From Brevundimonas vesicularis (GTDB lineage: Bacteria; Pseudomonadota; Alphaproteobacteria; Caulobacterales; Caulobacteraceae), in NCBI RefSeq assembly GCF_027886425.1, contig NZ_CP115671.1, forward strand, positions 2,604,001 through 2,668,000: a stretch of 64,000 nucleotides of DNA, in the 5' to 3' direction. A model generated the notes under the pieces. That model was not told the origin of the DNA. It was given only the letters and a program-made list of their open reading frames with translations, and made no database searches. The position numbers were made by a program, and so were the translations under genes. Below are positions 41,130 to 49,781 of the stretch, one piece after another; positions within the stretch are counted from its first letter, which is position 1, and every line of letters starts with the position of its first letter.

Positions 41130-42134
41130 CTATTTCGTCTTCATGGCCTCGCTGGGCCCGACGCCGGCGGCGACCGCGCGTTTGGCCCCGGCGGTCTCGC
41201 CCGGCTTCATGAACTTGACCAGCACCCGCTGTCCGATCAGCAGGGGCGCATCGCCGGCCGAGGCGACCACTTCCACCACCCGCTCGTCGCTGCGCTGCGA
41301 GGGGTCGTCAGAGGCCAGTTTGCGCGCGCCGAACACGGCGGCCCGACGCATGACGGCGCCGATATAGACCTTGCTGGCGTCGCCCTCGGGGCTGATCTCG
41401 ACGGCCTGGCCGTCGGTCAGGTTCGGCAGGTCGCTCTCGACCACCTCGGCGCGGACGATGCGCGGCGCGTCGGGTTCCAGGTCGAACATGTTGGAGACGT
41501 TCAGGGTCGAGGCGCCGGCGCCGGGGTTGGCGTAGCGGCGCACGATCCGGCCGTTGGTCGGGGCGCGGATGACCGTCAGTTCCTGATTGTAGCGGGCCTG
41601 ATCCAGCTGGGCGCGCGCGGTCTGGACGGCGGCGACCTGCGACCCCAGGCGGGCCTGGGCGGTGGCGATGGCGTCCTGGGCCTGGTCCATGCGCTGGGCG
41701 GCGACGAAGTTGGTGGCGACCAGGCGTTGCAGGCGCTCCTGCTCGCGCTGGGCGGTGCGGATGTCCACGCGGATCTGGGCCAGTTGGCTTTCGGCCTGGC
41801 TGACGGCGGCGGCCGCAGCCTGCACCGCCAGACGCGCCTCGTCGTCTTCCTGACGGGCCAGGATCTGACCGGCGACGACGCGATCGCCTTCCTGAACCAG
41901 GACGTCACGGACGATGCCGCCGCGACGGGCCGCGATCTGGATGATGCCGCCCTCGACGTCGACCTTGCCATTGGCGATGGCCGCATAGGGGCTGTCGACC
42001 TTGGTCGCCGCCGCCTTCTCCTGCTCGGCCTTCTTGGTCTTGGCGGCGGACTGGAACAGCATGAAGCCGACCGCCAGCACGATCACCAGCAGCAGGCCGA
42101 TCCAGGTGCGTTTTTTCTTCAGAAAGCCGGGCAT
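41130..42134 (-). CDS. HlyD-family periplasmic adaptor of an ABC exporter
   Basis: This 334-residue protein has an N-terminal membrane anchor (KRTWIGLLLVIVLAVGFMLF), a lipoyl-like half (GIIQIAARRGGIVRDVLVQE), a long alpha-hairpin rich in Ala and Gln (QAAAAAVSQAESQLAQIRVD to about residue 185), the second lipoyl half (LTVIRAPTNGRIVRRYANPG) and a beta-barrel region. Such adaptors bridge an inner-membrane transporter to the outer membrane. It is the last gene of a three-gene operon with an ATPase and an FtsX-type permease, resembling DevBCA/MacAB-like exporters. Confidence 0.88.
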   Translation of the reverse strand: MPGFLKKKRTWIGLLLVIVLAVGFMLFQSAAKTKKAEQEKAAATKVDSPYAAIANGKVDVEGGIIQIAARRGGIVRDVLVQEGDRVVAGQILARQEDDEARLAVQAAAAAVSQAESQLAQIRVDIRTAQREQERLQRLVATNFVAAQRMDQAQDAIATAQARLGSQVAAVQTARAQLDQARYNQELTVIRAPTNGRIVRRYANPGAGASTLNVSNMFDLEPDAPRIVRAEVVESDLPNLTDGQAVEISPEGDASKVYIGAVMRRAAVFGARKLASDDPSQRSDERVVEVVASAGDAPLLIGQRVLVKFMKPGETAGAKRAVAAGVGPSEAMKTK

Positions 42135-42168
42135 TGGCGTGTCGTCCTAAGGGAAATCTTCGTGTCGG

Positions 42169-42924
42169 TTAGTGGGACGCCAGGATGGCGTTCGGATCAG
42201 GGATGCGGCGCTGGTCGTCCAGGATCTTGCCGTCCTCGATGTGGATGACCCGGTCGGCCCAGGCCTCCAGGCGCGGATCGTGGGTCACGCAGATGACGGC
42301 TGCGCCGTGTTCGGTGGCGGCGCGGCGAAGCAGCTTGATGACCACTTGTCCGTTTTCGCCGTCCAGGGCGGAGGTCGGTTCGTCGGCGAACAGGATCTTC
42401 GGGTCCTTGGCCAGGGCGCGGGCGATGGCGACGCGCTGCTTTTCACCGCCCGACAAAGCCGCCGGCCGCTGGTGCAGACGGTGGCCCAGACCCACCTCTT
42501 CAAGGGCGATGGTGGCGCGCTTCTTGGCCTGGCCCGCGGTCAGCCCCTGGAACTTCAACACCGTCTCGACCTGCTGAAGCGCCGTCAGCGCGGGAAACAG
42601 GTTGAAGCCCTGGAAGATGAAGCCGCAATTATCCAGGCGGAATTTGTCGATCCGGCCCGAGGACAGCTTCCACAGATCGTCGACGTCCAGCACGTCCACC
42701 CGGCCCTCTTCGGGCTTCAGCAGGCCCGACAGGGCTGCGATCAGGGTGGACTTGCCCGAGCCGGAGGGCCCCATGACCATGGTCAGGTCGCCATGCCGCG
42801 CATCGAAATCGACGCCCTTCAGCACATCCACCCAGGCCTTGCCGGACTTGAACCGCTTGACCAGGCTTTTGGCCTCGATAGCGAAATCGCCGTGCTTGCC
42901 GTGAACCTTTGTATGAACGTTCAT
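42169..42924 (-). CDS. ABC transporter ATP-binding protein (LolD/MacB/DevA type)
   Basis: A 251-residue ATPase with every motor motif: Walker A MGPSGSGKST, the Q-loop in CGFIFQGFNLFP, signature ALSGGEKQRVAIARAL, Walker B ILFADEPTSALD and the switch His in VICVTHDPRLE. The spacing is that of the LolD/MacB/DevA group. The ATG overlaps the permease stop (ATGA), so the two are coupled. It powers the exporter formed with its neighbours. Confidence 0.95.
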   Translation of the reverse strand: MNVHTKVHGKHGDFAIEAKSLVKRFKSGKAWVDVLKGVDFDARHGDLTMVMGPSGSGKSTLIAALSGLLKPEEGRVDVLDVDDLWKLSSGRIDKFRLDNCGFIFQGFNLFPALTALQQVETVLKFQGLTAGQAKKRATIALEEVGLGHRLHQRPAALSGGEKQRVAIARALAKDPKILFADEPTSALDGENGQVVIKLLRRAATEHGAAVICVTHDPRLEAWADRVIHIEDGKILDDQRRIPDPNAILASH

Positions 42925-44093
42925 CGCAGCAGGTCCGCCGGTTGGCTGTTCTTGAGGATGCCCAGCGACAGCAGGCCGGACACCATGGCGATGGCGATCA
43001 GGCCGATGCCGACGATGATCAGCAGCGACAGCGGCAGGGCGATGATCACCGCCCCCATCATCGCCAGCAGCGACACCAGCCAGGTCAGGACGATGGCCGC
43101 GATGACGCCGACGACGCCGACCCAGAAGCTGAGCTCGACCACGATCCGACGCAAGGACCCCATGCTGACGCCCAGGGCCCGCAGAGAGGCGAACTCCTTG
43201 ATGTTGGCCATGATGGCGCCGCGCAGGGTCTGCCATGTGATGGCCACGCCGATGATGATCCCCAAGACGACGCAGCCGCCGATGATGATGACCAGGATGC
43301 CTTCCTCGAACATGGCGCCGGCGTTGGCGTCGGCGAGTTGCTGCTTGGTCCACGCCTTCCACTGACCGGCGCCCATGGCGTTCAGCTGGGCCACCACGAT
43401 GGGCGCGCGGGCCGGATCTCGCAGCTTGACCATCAAAGGACCGACGCGCGGACCCGTGTCGGCCTGGCCCAGCATCCGCAGGGTGTCGCGCGACATGACC
43501 ACGCCCGGCTGCATCATATTGGGATAGCCGCGCGTCACGCCGACGACGGTGACGGTCTGGCCGTTGTACAGGGCCTTGTCGCCCAGCTTCACGCCCAGGG
43601 TCGTCAGGGCCGTCTCATCGACCGCCACGGTGTAGGGTTGGCGCAGCGCATCGACCAGTTCCTGCGAATAGTCGGTCGGGATGGTCACCGAGCCAGGACG
43701 AGTGTCGATGATGCTGGCCTGAACGAACTTCTGCCGCGGCGCGCCCTGCGACGCATTGTCCGCCTGGCTCTTGGTCGGATCGACGTTCTTGATGTTCTGG
43801 AAGGTGCCGCCGGCGCCGTCCAGCGGCATGACCTCGACCACCTCGGGGTGATTGTAGGCCAAGGGGATGAACCGGCGGGGCACGCCCGACGGCCCGCCGA
43901 TCAGGCTCTTGGCGCCGGGCTGCATGATGAAGATGTCGGCGTTCGACCGTTCGATGGTCGCGGTGAATCCCTTGCCGATGCCGATGAAGACGCCGGTCAT
44001 CGCCAGGACCAGAAGCCCCGACAGGGCCAGGGCCATGACTGCCGCCATATAGCGACGCCACTCGAACAGCAGTGTTGATAGCGCAAGCGACAT
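42921..44093 (-). CDS. FtsX-like ABC transporter permease (DevC-like)
   Basis: A 390-residue permease with the FtsX/MacB topology: an N-terminal helix (YMAAVMALALSGLLVLAMTG), a ~200-residue periplasmic domain (ADIFIMQPGAKSLIGG to about residue 255), then three helices (LVIIIGGCVVLGIIIGVAIT; VGVVGVIAAIVLTWLVSLLA; LSLLIIVGIGLIAIAMVSGL) with the coupling segment EFASLRALGVSMGSLRRIV. The N-terminal periplasmic part resembles the DevC group. It is the first gene of the exporter operon; substrate unknown. Confidence 0.9.
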   Translation of the reverse strand: MSLALSTLLFEWRRYMAAVMALALSGLLVLAMTGVFIGIGKGFTATIERSNADIFIMQPGAKSLIGGPSGVPRRFIPLAYNHPEVVEVMPLDGAGGTFQNIKNVDPTKSQADNASQGAPRQKFVQASIIDTRPGSVTIPTDYSQELVDALRQPYTVAVDETALTTLGVKLGDKALYNGQTVTVVGVTRGYPNMMQPGVVMSRDTLRMLGQADTGPRVGPLMVKLRDPARAPIVVAQLNAMGAGQWKAWTKQQLADANAGAMFEEGILVIIIGGCVVLGIIIGVAITWQTLRGAIMANIKEFASLRALGVSMGSLRRIVVELSFWVGVVGVIAAIVLTWLVSLLAMMGAVIIALPLSLLIIVGIGLIAIAMVSGLLSLGILKNSQPADLLR

Positions 44094-44307
44094 TGTCGTC
44101 GATAAACCCCCGGTACTTGCGCCTATCTGACCGTGCGCCCCCTCACCGCCAAGTTAAATCGGGGTAAGGCTTGTGAACCCTTGTCATTGCGGGTTCGAAA
44201 TCAGGGGATTAAGGGCCTTACAGCCTCTTGGCGCCCACCCTTCGTCGGCGCTAGTTACAACATAACAGATGGGACAGGCCGTCCCACGCTCTGGGAAACA
44301 CGCCTTC

Positions 44308-46401
44308 ATGTCCTTGCCCTCGCTTCGTCTCACCGCCTCGCTGGCCGCGCTCGGCGCCGCCACCGCCGTCCTGTCCGCGCCTGCGACCTCCGCGCGCGCC
44401 GACGAGGGCATGTGGACCTTCGACAACTTCCCCATCGCCACGGTGAACGAGAAGTACGGCACCAACATCGACCAGGCCTGGCTGGACCGCGTGCGCAACG
44501 CCGCCGTCCGCCTGCAGGGCTGCTCGGCCTCGCTGGTGTCGAACGAAGGCCTGGTGCTGACCAACCACCACTGCGTGGTGTCGTGCGTTCAAGACCTGTC
44601 CACGGCCCAGAACGACTACGTCAAGAACGGCTGGATGCCCGCCACCCGCGAGGAAGAGAAGAAGTGCCCCGGCCAGACGGCCGAGATTCTGACCGACATC
44701 GTCGACGTCACCGACCGCGTGACCAGCGCTGGCGCCGGTCTTGAGGGCGCCGCCTTCGTCCAGGCCCGCGCCGCCGAGATCGACAAGATCCAGAAGGAGA
44801 CCTGCGGCGACGATCAGAAGCTGACCTGCCAGGTCATCAGCTTCTATCGCGGCGGACAGTACAAGCTCTACAAGTTCCGCAAGTATGACGACGTGCGCCT
44901 GGTCTTCGCGCCCGAGTTCCAGGCGGCCTTCTTCGGCGGCGACCCGGACAACTTCAACTTCCCGCGCTACGCCCTGGATGCCGGTTTCCTGCGCATATAC
45001 GAGGACGGCAAGCCGGTCGCCACGCCGAACCACCTGACCTGGAACGCCAATGCGCCCAAGGAAGGCGACGTCACCTTCGTCGCCGGCAACCCCGGCTCGA
45101 CCCAGCGCCTGCTGACCGTGGCCCAGCTGGAAACCCTGCGTGACCAGCAACTGCCGATCAGCCTGATCCAGACCTCCGAACTGCGTGGTCGCCTGCTGGA
45201 ATATTCGACCACCGGCGAAGAGGCCAAGCGTGTTTCGGTCGATCCGATCTTCGGGCTGGAGAACGGCTTCAAGGTCAACTACGGCCAGCAGGGCGCCCTG
45301 ACCGACCCGGCCTTCATGGCCACCAAGCGCCGCGAAGAGCAGGAGCTGCGCCAGCGCGTCGCCGCCGACCCGGCCCTGGCCCAACGCATCGGCGATCCGT
45401 GGGCCGATCTGGAACGCGCCTCGAGCGCCCAGCGCGACCTTTATCTGCCCTATCGCCAGTTGGAATCGGCGGCGGGCCAACGCTCGTCGCTGTACAGCTA
45501 CGCCAAGGCCATCGTCCGCGCCTCCAAGGAACGCGCCAAGCCCGTCGCTGAACGCCGCGCCGGCTATTCTGACGCCGACATCGCCTCGCTGGGCCGTCGC
45601 CTGGCGACCGAGACGCCGATCTCGACCGATCTGGAGAAGATCTATCTCGACTTCTGGCTGTCCAAGACCCGTGAGTATCTGACGGTCGACAATGCGAACG
45701 TGAAGGCGCTGCTGGGCAAGGAAAGCCCTGAGCAGATCGCGGAGCGTCTGGTCGACGGCACGCGCCTGGCCGATCCCGCCTTCCGCGCCCAGGCCCTGGC
45801 CATGACGCCGGAGCAACTGGCCGCCTCAGGCGATCCGCTGATCCAGTTCGTCCTGGCCAATGACGATGCGGCTCAAGCCGTGCGCACCCAGTGGGAATCG
45901 GCCGTGTCCGGCCCGACCAGCCGCGCGGGCGAAAAGATCGCCCAGGCCCGGTTCGCGGTTTACGGCACCAACCTGTACCCCGACGCGACCTTCTCCTTGC
46001 GCCTGTCCTACGGCCAGGTGAAGGGCTGGACCTATCGCGGCGTGACCGTCGAACCCTTCACCCAGATCGGCGGCCTTTATGAGCGCAACACCGGCGCTGA
46101 GCCCTTCAACGCGGCCGAGGACTGGCTGGCGGCAGAGGGCAAGGTCAACAAGTCGACCGTCTATGACTTCGTCTCGACCAACGACATCATCGGCGGCAAC
46201 TCGGGCTCGCCCGTGATCAACGCCAAGGGCGAAGTCATCGGCGCCGCCTTCGACGGCAACATCCACTCGCTGGGCGGCAGCTTCGGTTACGATCCCGAGC
46301 TGAACCGCACGGTGACGGTCTCGACCGCCGCCATCACTGAGGCCCTGCGCAACGTCTACAACCAGCCGCGCCTGCTGCGCGAACTGGGCGTGCGGCGCTA
46401 A
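44308..46401 (+). CDS. S46 family serine peptidase, copy 1 (DPP7/DPP11-like)
   Basis: S46 peptidases are periplasmic dipeptidyl-peptidases of bacteria that grow on peptides. The signal peptide (LRLTASLAALGAATAVLSAP, cut near ARA) precedes DEGMWTFDNFP, the standard mature start. The catalytic His is in VLTNHHCV, the Asp region in YDDVRLVFAPE, and the nucleophile Ser in IIGGNSGSPVINAKGE. GGDPDNFNFPRYALD, FVAGNPGSTQRLLT and WLSKTREYLTVD are family hallmarks. I choose ATG 44308, the first with a signal peptide. Length 697 residues is usual. A second S46 gene follows, about half of whose residues are shared by eye. Confidence 0.93.
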   Translation: MSLPSLRLTASLAALGAATAVLSAPATSARADEGMWTFDNFPIATVNEKYGTNIDQAWLDRVRNAAVRLQGCSASLVSNEGLVLTNHHCVVSCVQDLSTAQNDYVKNGWMPATREEEKKCPGQTAEILTDIVDVTDRVTSAGAGLEGAAFVQARAAEIDKIQKETCGDDQKLTCQVISFYRGGQYKLYKFRKYDDVRLVFAPEFQAAFFGGDPDNFNFPRYALDAGFLRIYEDGKPVATPNHLTWNANAPKEGDVTFVAGNPGSTQRLLTVAQLETLRDQQLPISLIQTSELRGRLLEYSTTGEEAKRVSVDPIFGLENGFKVNYGQQGALTDPAFMATKRREEQELRQRVAADPALAQRIGDPWADLERASSAQRDLYLPYRQLESAAGQRSSLYSYAKAIVRASKERAKPVAERRAGYSDADIASLGRRLATETPISTDLEKIYLDFWLSKTREYLTVDNANVKALLGKESPEQIAERLVDGTRLADPAFRAQALAMTPEQLAASGDPLIQFVLANDDAAQAVRTQWESAVSGPTSRAGEKIAQARFAVYGTNLYPDATFSLRLSYGQVKGWTYRGVTVEPFTQIGGLYERNTGAEPFNAAEDWLAAEGKVNKSTVYDFVSTNDIIGGNSGSPVINAKGEVIGAAFDGNIHSLGGSFGYDPELNRTVTVSTAAITEALRNVYNQPRLLRELGVRR

Positions 46402-46419
46402 GACGAGAACGAAGAAGTC

Positions 46420-46560
46420 TCCTCCCCGCGGCGCGGGGAGGGGGACCGCGAAGCGGTGGAGGGGCTCTTCCACCACACAATCGCCTGTAAAGTGCCCAAG
46501 AGCCCCTCGTCACGACGCTGAAGAAGCGCCGCGCCACCTCCCCGCAAGGCGGGGAGGAGA
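46420..46560. repeat. cluster of palindromes between the two S46 genes
   Basis: Four inverted repeats sit in 140 bases: CTCCCCGC/GCGGGGAG near 46422-46440; ACCGC-GAA-GCGGT near 46445-46457; the long pair GAGGGGCTCTT (46459-46469) with AAGAGCCCCTC (46499-46509); and CCTCCCCGC/GCGGGGAGG near 46538-46557. The mix of GGGGACCGCGAAGCGGTGG and CCTCCCCGC units is what dispersed palindromic (REP/BIME-like) elements of this group look like. It may also attenuate transcription between the two genes. Confidence 0.65.
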
Positions 46561-46577
46561 CCTAAAGGACACCGCCC

Positions 46578-48653
46578 ATGCGCCCTCTCCTCCTCGCCTC
46601 CGCCGCCGTTTTCGCCTTCGCCGCCACCTCGGCCAGCGCCGAGGAAGGCATGTGGACCTACGACAACTTCCCCATCGCCCGCGCCAACCAGACGCTGGGG
46701 ACCAATATCGATCAGGCCTTCCTGGATCGGGTGCGGCTGTCGTCGGTGAAGTTCGGCGGCTGTTCGGCGGGCGTGGTGTCGGGCCAGGGCCTGGTGATGA
46801 CCAACAACCACTGTGTCGCCACCTGCGTGGCCAACCTGTCCACGCCGCAGCAGCAATATGGCGAGACCGGCTTTACGCCCAAGACGCGCGAGGAGGAGCG
46901 CAAATGCCCCGGCGCCACGGCCGAGATCCTGACCGACATCTCCGACGTCACCGAGCGGATGCACAAGGCCGGCGAAGGGCTTGAGGGCCAGGCCTTCACC
47001 CAGGCGCGCGAGGCCGAGGCCGGCCGGATCGAGACCGAAGCCTGCGGAAACGATCCCAAAATCCGCTGCCAGGTCGTCAGCCTGTACCGGGGCGGCCAGT
47101 TCAAACTCTACAAATACCGCAAATACAGCGATGTGCGCCTGGCCTGGGCGCCGGAAGACCGCGCCGCGACCTTCGGCGGCGATCTGGACAACTTCTCCTT
47201 CCCGCGCTTCGCCATCGATGCCGCCTTCATCCGCCTGTATGAAGACGGCAAGCCGGTCGAGACGCCGATCCACTTCGCCTGGAACGCCGACAAGCCGACC
47301 GAGGGCGAGGCCGTCTTCATCACCGGCAATCCCGGCGCCACCCAGCGCCTGCTGACGATGGATCAACTGGCGACGATCCGCGACGTGGTCCTGCCGCTGG
47401 ATCAGTTGGTCGCCTCGGAGCTGCGCGGTCGTCTGATCCGCTATTCCGAAGAGGGCGAGGACCAAGCCTTCATCGCCATGGACCCGATCGTGGGCGTGGA
47501 GAACACCTACAAGCGCGGCCTGGGCCGGATGCGCGCCCTGACCGACGCCCAGTTCATCCAGGCCAAGGCCGCGGCCGAGGTCGACTTCATGCAGCGCTAC
47601 GCCGCCGCCAACGGCAATGGCCCCGATCCCTGGGGTGCGCTGGAAGCGGTCCAGCCCATCGCGCGCGAACTCTATGCCCCGACCGCCCTGCTGGAAGGCG
47701 GCACGGGCCTGGGCACCACCTCGGTCGCCGGTGGATCGCAGCTGTTCCAGTGGACCAAGGCCATCGTGCGCGGCGCGCAGGAGCGGGCCAAGCCGTCGGA
47801 CCAGCGTCTGGCCGAGTTCGCCGACAGCCGCCTGCCGGGCGTCGAATCCGGTCTGTTCGCCGAGCGGCCGACCTATCCCGAGCTTGAGCAAATCCGGCTG
47901 GAATGGTGGCTATCCAAGACGCGCGAATGGCTGACGGTGGACAGCCCCTATGTTCGCACCCTGCTCGGCAAGGAAAGCCCCGAAGAGCTGTCGGCCCGCG
48001 TCGTCTCGGGCACCAAACTGGCCGATCCAGCCGTGCGTCGCGCCCTGTGGACCGGCGGCCTGGCGGCGGTTCAGGCGTCGGACGATCCGATGATCCAGTA
48101 TGTACTGTCGATCGACGCCGACGCCCGCGCCGTCCGCACCGAATGGGAGAATAGGGTCAAGGCCCCGACCGACCGCGCGTCGGAACAGCTGGCGGCCGCC
48201 CGCTTCGCCGCCTACGGCGACGCCGTCTATCCCGACGCCACCGGCACCCTGCGCCTGACCTACGGCAAGGTCGAAGGCTCCGACGTGCCGGGCCAGCGCT
48301 TCGGCGCCTTCACCACCTTCGCCGGCCTGTGGGACCGCGCCACCGGCGCCGAACCCTTCAAGGTCGCGCCCAAGCTGATGGCCGCCAAGGACCGGATCGA
48401 TCCGAACGCGGTGATGGACATGGCCGTCTCGACCGACACGATCGGCGGTTCGTCCGGCTCGCCTGCGGTCAACGCCCGGGGCGAGATCATCGGGGCCAAC
48501 TTCGACTCCACCGTCCTGACCCAGCGCAACGCCTATGGCTACGACCGCAACACCAACCGCAGCGTGATCGTCACCACCCAGGCCGTCACCGTGGCCCTGC
48601 GCGACGTCTATGGGATGGATCATCTGCTGACGGAGCTGGGCGTCAGCCGGTGA
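46578..48653 (+). CDS. S46 family serine peptidase, copy 2 (DPP7/DPP11-like)
   Basis: The second S46 peptidase has 691 residues. Signal peptide LLASAAVFAFAATSASA is followed at once by EEGMWTYDNFP. The triad regions are VMTNNHCV (His), YSDVRLAWAPE (Asp) and IGGSSGSPAVNARGE (Ser). GGDLDNFSFPRFAID, FITGNPGATQRLLT and WLSKTREWLTVD echo copy 1. In DPP7/DPP11 a residue near the S1 site (Gly versus Arg) decides preference for hydrophobic or acidic residues; I cannot place it safely by eye, so the specificity of each copy is open. The copies probably arose by duplication and may have split substrates. Confidence 0.93.
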   Translation: MRPLLLASAAVFAFAATSASAEEGMWTYDNFPIARANQTLGTNIDQAFLDRVRLSSVKFGGCSAGVVSGQGLVMTNNHCVATCVANLSTPQQQYGETGFTPKTREEERKCPGATAEILTDISDVTERMHKAGEGLEGQAFTQAREAEAGRIETEACGNDPKIRCQVVSLYRGGQFKLYKYRKYSDVRLAWAPEDRAATFGGDLDNFSFPRFAIDAAFIRLYEDGKPVETPIHFAWNADKPTEGEAVFITGNPGATQRLLTMDQLATIRDVVLPLDQLVASELRGRLIRYSEEGEDQAFIAMDPIVGVENTYKRGLGRMRALTDAQFIQAKAAAEVDFMQRYAAANGNGPDPWGALEAVQPIARELYAPTALLEGGTGLGTTSVAGGSQLFQWTKAIVRGAQERAKPSDQRLAEFADSRLPGVESGLFAERPTYPELEQIRLEWWLSKTREWLTVDSPYVRTLLGKESPEELSARVVSGTKLADPAVRRALWTGGLAAVQASDDPMIQYVLSIDADARAVRTEWENRVKAPTDRASEQLAAARFAAYGDAVYPDATGTLRLTYGKVEGSDVPGQRFGAFTTFAGLWDRATGAEPFKVAPKLMAAKDRIDPNAVMDMAVSTDTIGGSSGSPAVNARGEIIGANFDSTVLTQRNAYGYDRNTNRSVIVTTQAVTVALRDVYGMDHLLTELGVSR

Positions 48654-49159
48654 CGCAGATCGCCGTCAGCGTGGCGACGCCCGACGACGTCGCCGCGCTG
48701 CATCCTCTGATCGAGCGCGCCTATCGCGGCGACACCGCCAAGGCCGGCTGGACGCACGAGGCGGACCTGCTGTTCGATGATCGCACCAGCGCGACGGAGC
48801 TGTCGGCTCTGATCGCCGATCCCGACCGGGTCATCCTGCTGGCCCATCGCGACGGCGCGCTGATTGGCTGCGTCCAGGTCGCCCGCGCCGGCGACGACCT
48901 GGCCTATCTCGGCATGCTGACGGTCGAGCCGACCTTGCAGGCGACCGGCCTCGGCCGTCGTCTGCTCGCGGCCGCCGAAAGCGAAGCGGTCGCGCGTTTA
49001 GGCGCGCGTCGCATGGAGATGACCGTCATCCACCGCCGGACCGAACTGATCGCCTGGTACGAACGACGCGGTTATGCCCCCACCGGCGAGACCCGCCCCT
49101 TCCCCGTCGAACCGCCCCGACCCGAGCTGGAATTCGCGGTGCTGGAAAAAGCGCTTTAG
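48650..49159 (+). CDS. GNAT family N-acetyltransferase
   Basis: A 169-residue acetyltransferase: a helical N-terminus (VATPDDVAALHPLIERAYRG), CVQVARAGDDLAYLGMLTVEP as the central strands, and QATGLGRRLLAAAE as the acetyl-CoA P-loop (Q/RxxGxG/A). TELIAWYERRGYAPTGETRP is the usual Y-rich end. It starts at GTG 48650, overlapping the peptidase stop (GTGA), so it may be coupled to it. The acceptor is unknown. Confidence 0.88.
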   Translation: MTQIAVSVATPDDVAALHPLIERAYRGDTAKAGWTHEADLLFDDRTSATELSALIADPDRVILLAHRDGALIGCVQVARAGDDLAYLGMLTVEPTLQATGLGRRLLAAAESEAVARLGARRMEMTVIHRRTELIAWYERRGYAPTGETRPFPVEPPRPELEFAVLEKAL

Positions 49160-49166
49160 CCGCCCC

Positions 49167-49195
49167 TTGCAAAACGGACAGTCGTGTCCATTTAC
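49167..49195 (+). promoter_or_regulatory. promoter with overlapping palindromic operator for the TetR operon
   Basis: TTGCAA (49167-49172) and ATTTAC (49190-49195), 17 bases apart, form a plausible promoter. Between them lies the inverted repeat GGACA-GTCG-TGTCC (49176-49189), extended by AAA/TTT flanks to about 22 bp. A TetR-type dimer bound here would cover the promoter and repress the regulator, transporter and adaptor genes that follow. Confidence 0.55.
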
Positions 49196-49205
49196 GCGCC
49201 TCATC

Positions 49206-49781
49206 ATGACGCGCCCTGCCGAAAAACCTGTCCGCAAGGACGCCGCTCTGAACCGGGCGGCGGTGCTGGAGGCCGCGCGCACGGTCTTCGCCAGCCGAGG
49301 GTTGGATGCGCCCCTGGATCTGATCGCCGAACGGGCCGGTGTGGGGCGCGGGACTCTGTATCGGCATTTCTCCGACCGCACGGAATTGGCCCTGGCGGTG
49401 CTGGAGGCCGACGTCGCGGACCTGGGTCGGCGAACCGCCGATCAGGGCGATGATCCGCAGGCCTTCTTCTGGTTTCTGGACCGGCTGGCCGAGGACATGG
49501 TGCGCAATGCGGGACTGGCCGGCGTCGTGCGGAACGTGCGGTCGCCAGATGCGCTTACACCGTTGCGGCAGAGCTTGATGGAGGCGGGCGCCGCACCGCT
49601 GAAGCGGGCCCAGGCCGCCGGCCTGGTGAGGGAGGATCTGCGGCCGATGGACATCCGTCTGATCGCCACCCTGCTGGGCGCCGGTTTCCAAGGCGCGGAC
49701 GAAGCCGAGCGCGAGGCGGTGTCGCTGCGCACCCGCGCGCTTGTTCTGGACGGGCTGAAGCCCCGCGGGGAGCCGCGCTGA
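49206..49781 (+). CDS. TetR family transcriptional regulator
   Basis: A 191-residue repressor. The N-terminal HTH is clear: AAVLEAARTVFASRGLDAPL, DLIAERAGVGRGTLYRHFSD, RTELALAVLE. The rest is the helical ligand-binding and dimer domain. A palindrome lies in the promoter just upstream, and the MFS gene starts on the stop codon, so it most likely controls its own operon in response to an exported drug-like compound. Confidence 0.92.
   Translation: MTRPAEKPVRKDAALNRAAVLEAARTVFASRGLDAPLDLIAERAGVGRGTLYRHFSDRTELALAVLEADVADLGRRTADQGDDPQAFFWFLDRLAEDMVRNAGLAGVVRNVRSPDALTPLRQSLMEAGAAPLKRAQAAGLVREDLRPMDIRLIATLLGAGFQGADEAEREAVSLRTRALVLDGLKPRGEPR

Noticed and set aside
44180..44205. GGGTTCGAAATC resembling a tRNA T loop upstream of the first S46 gene
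   Set aside because: No cloverleaf can be built around it on either strand.
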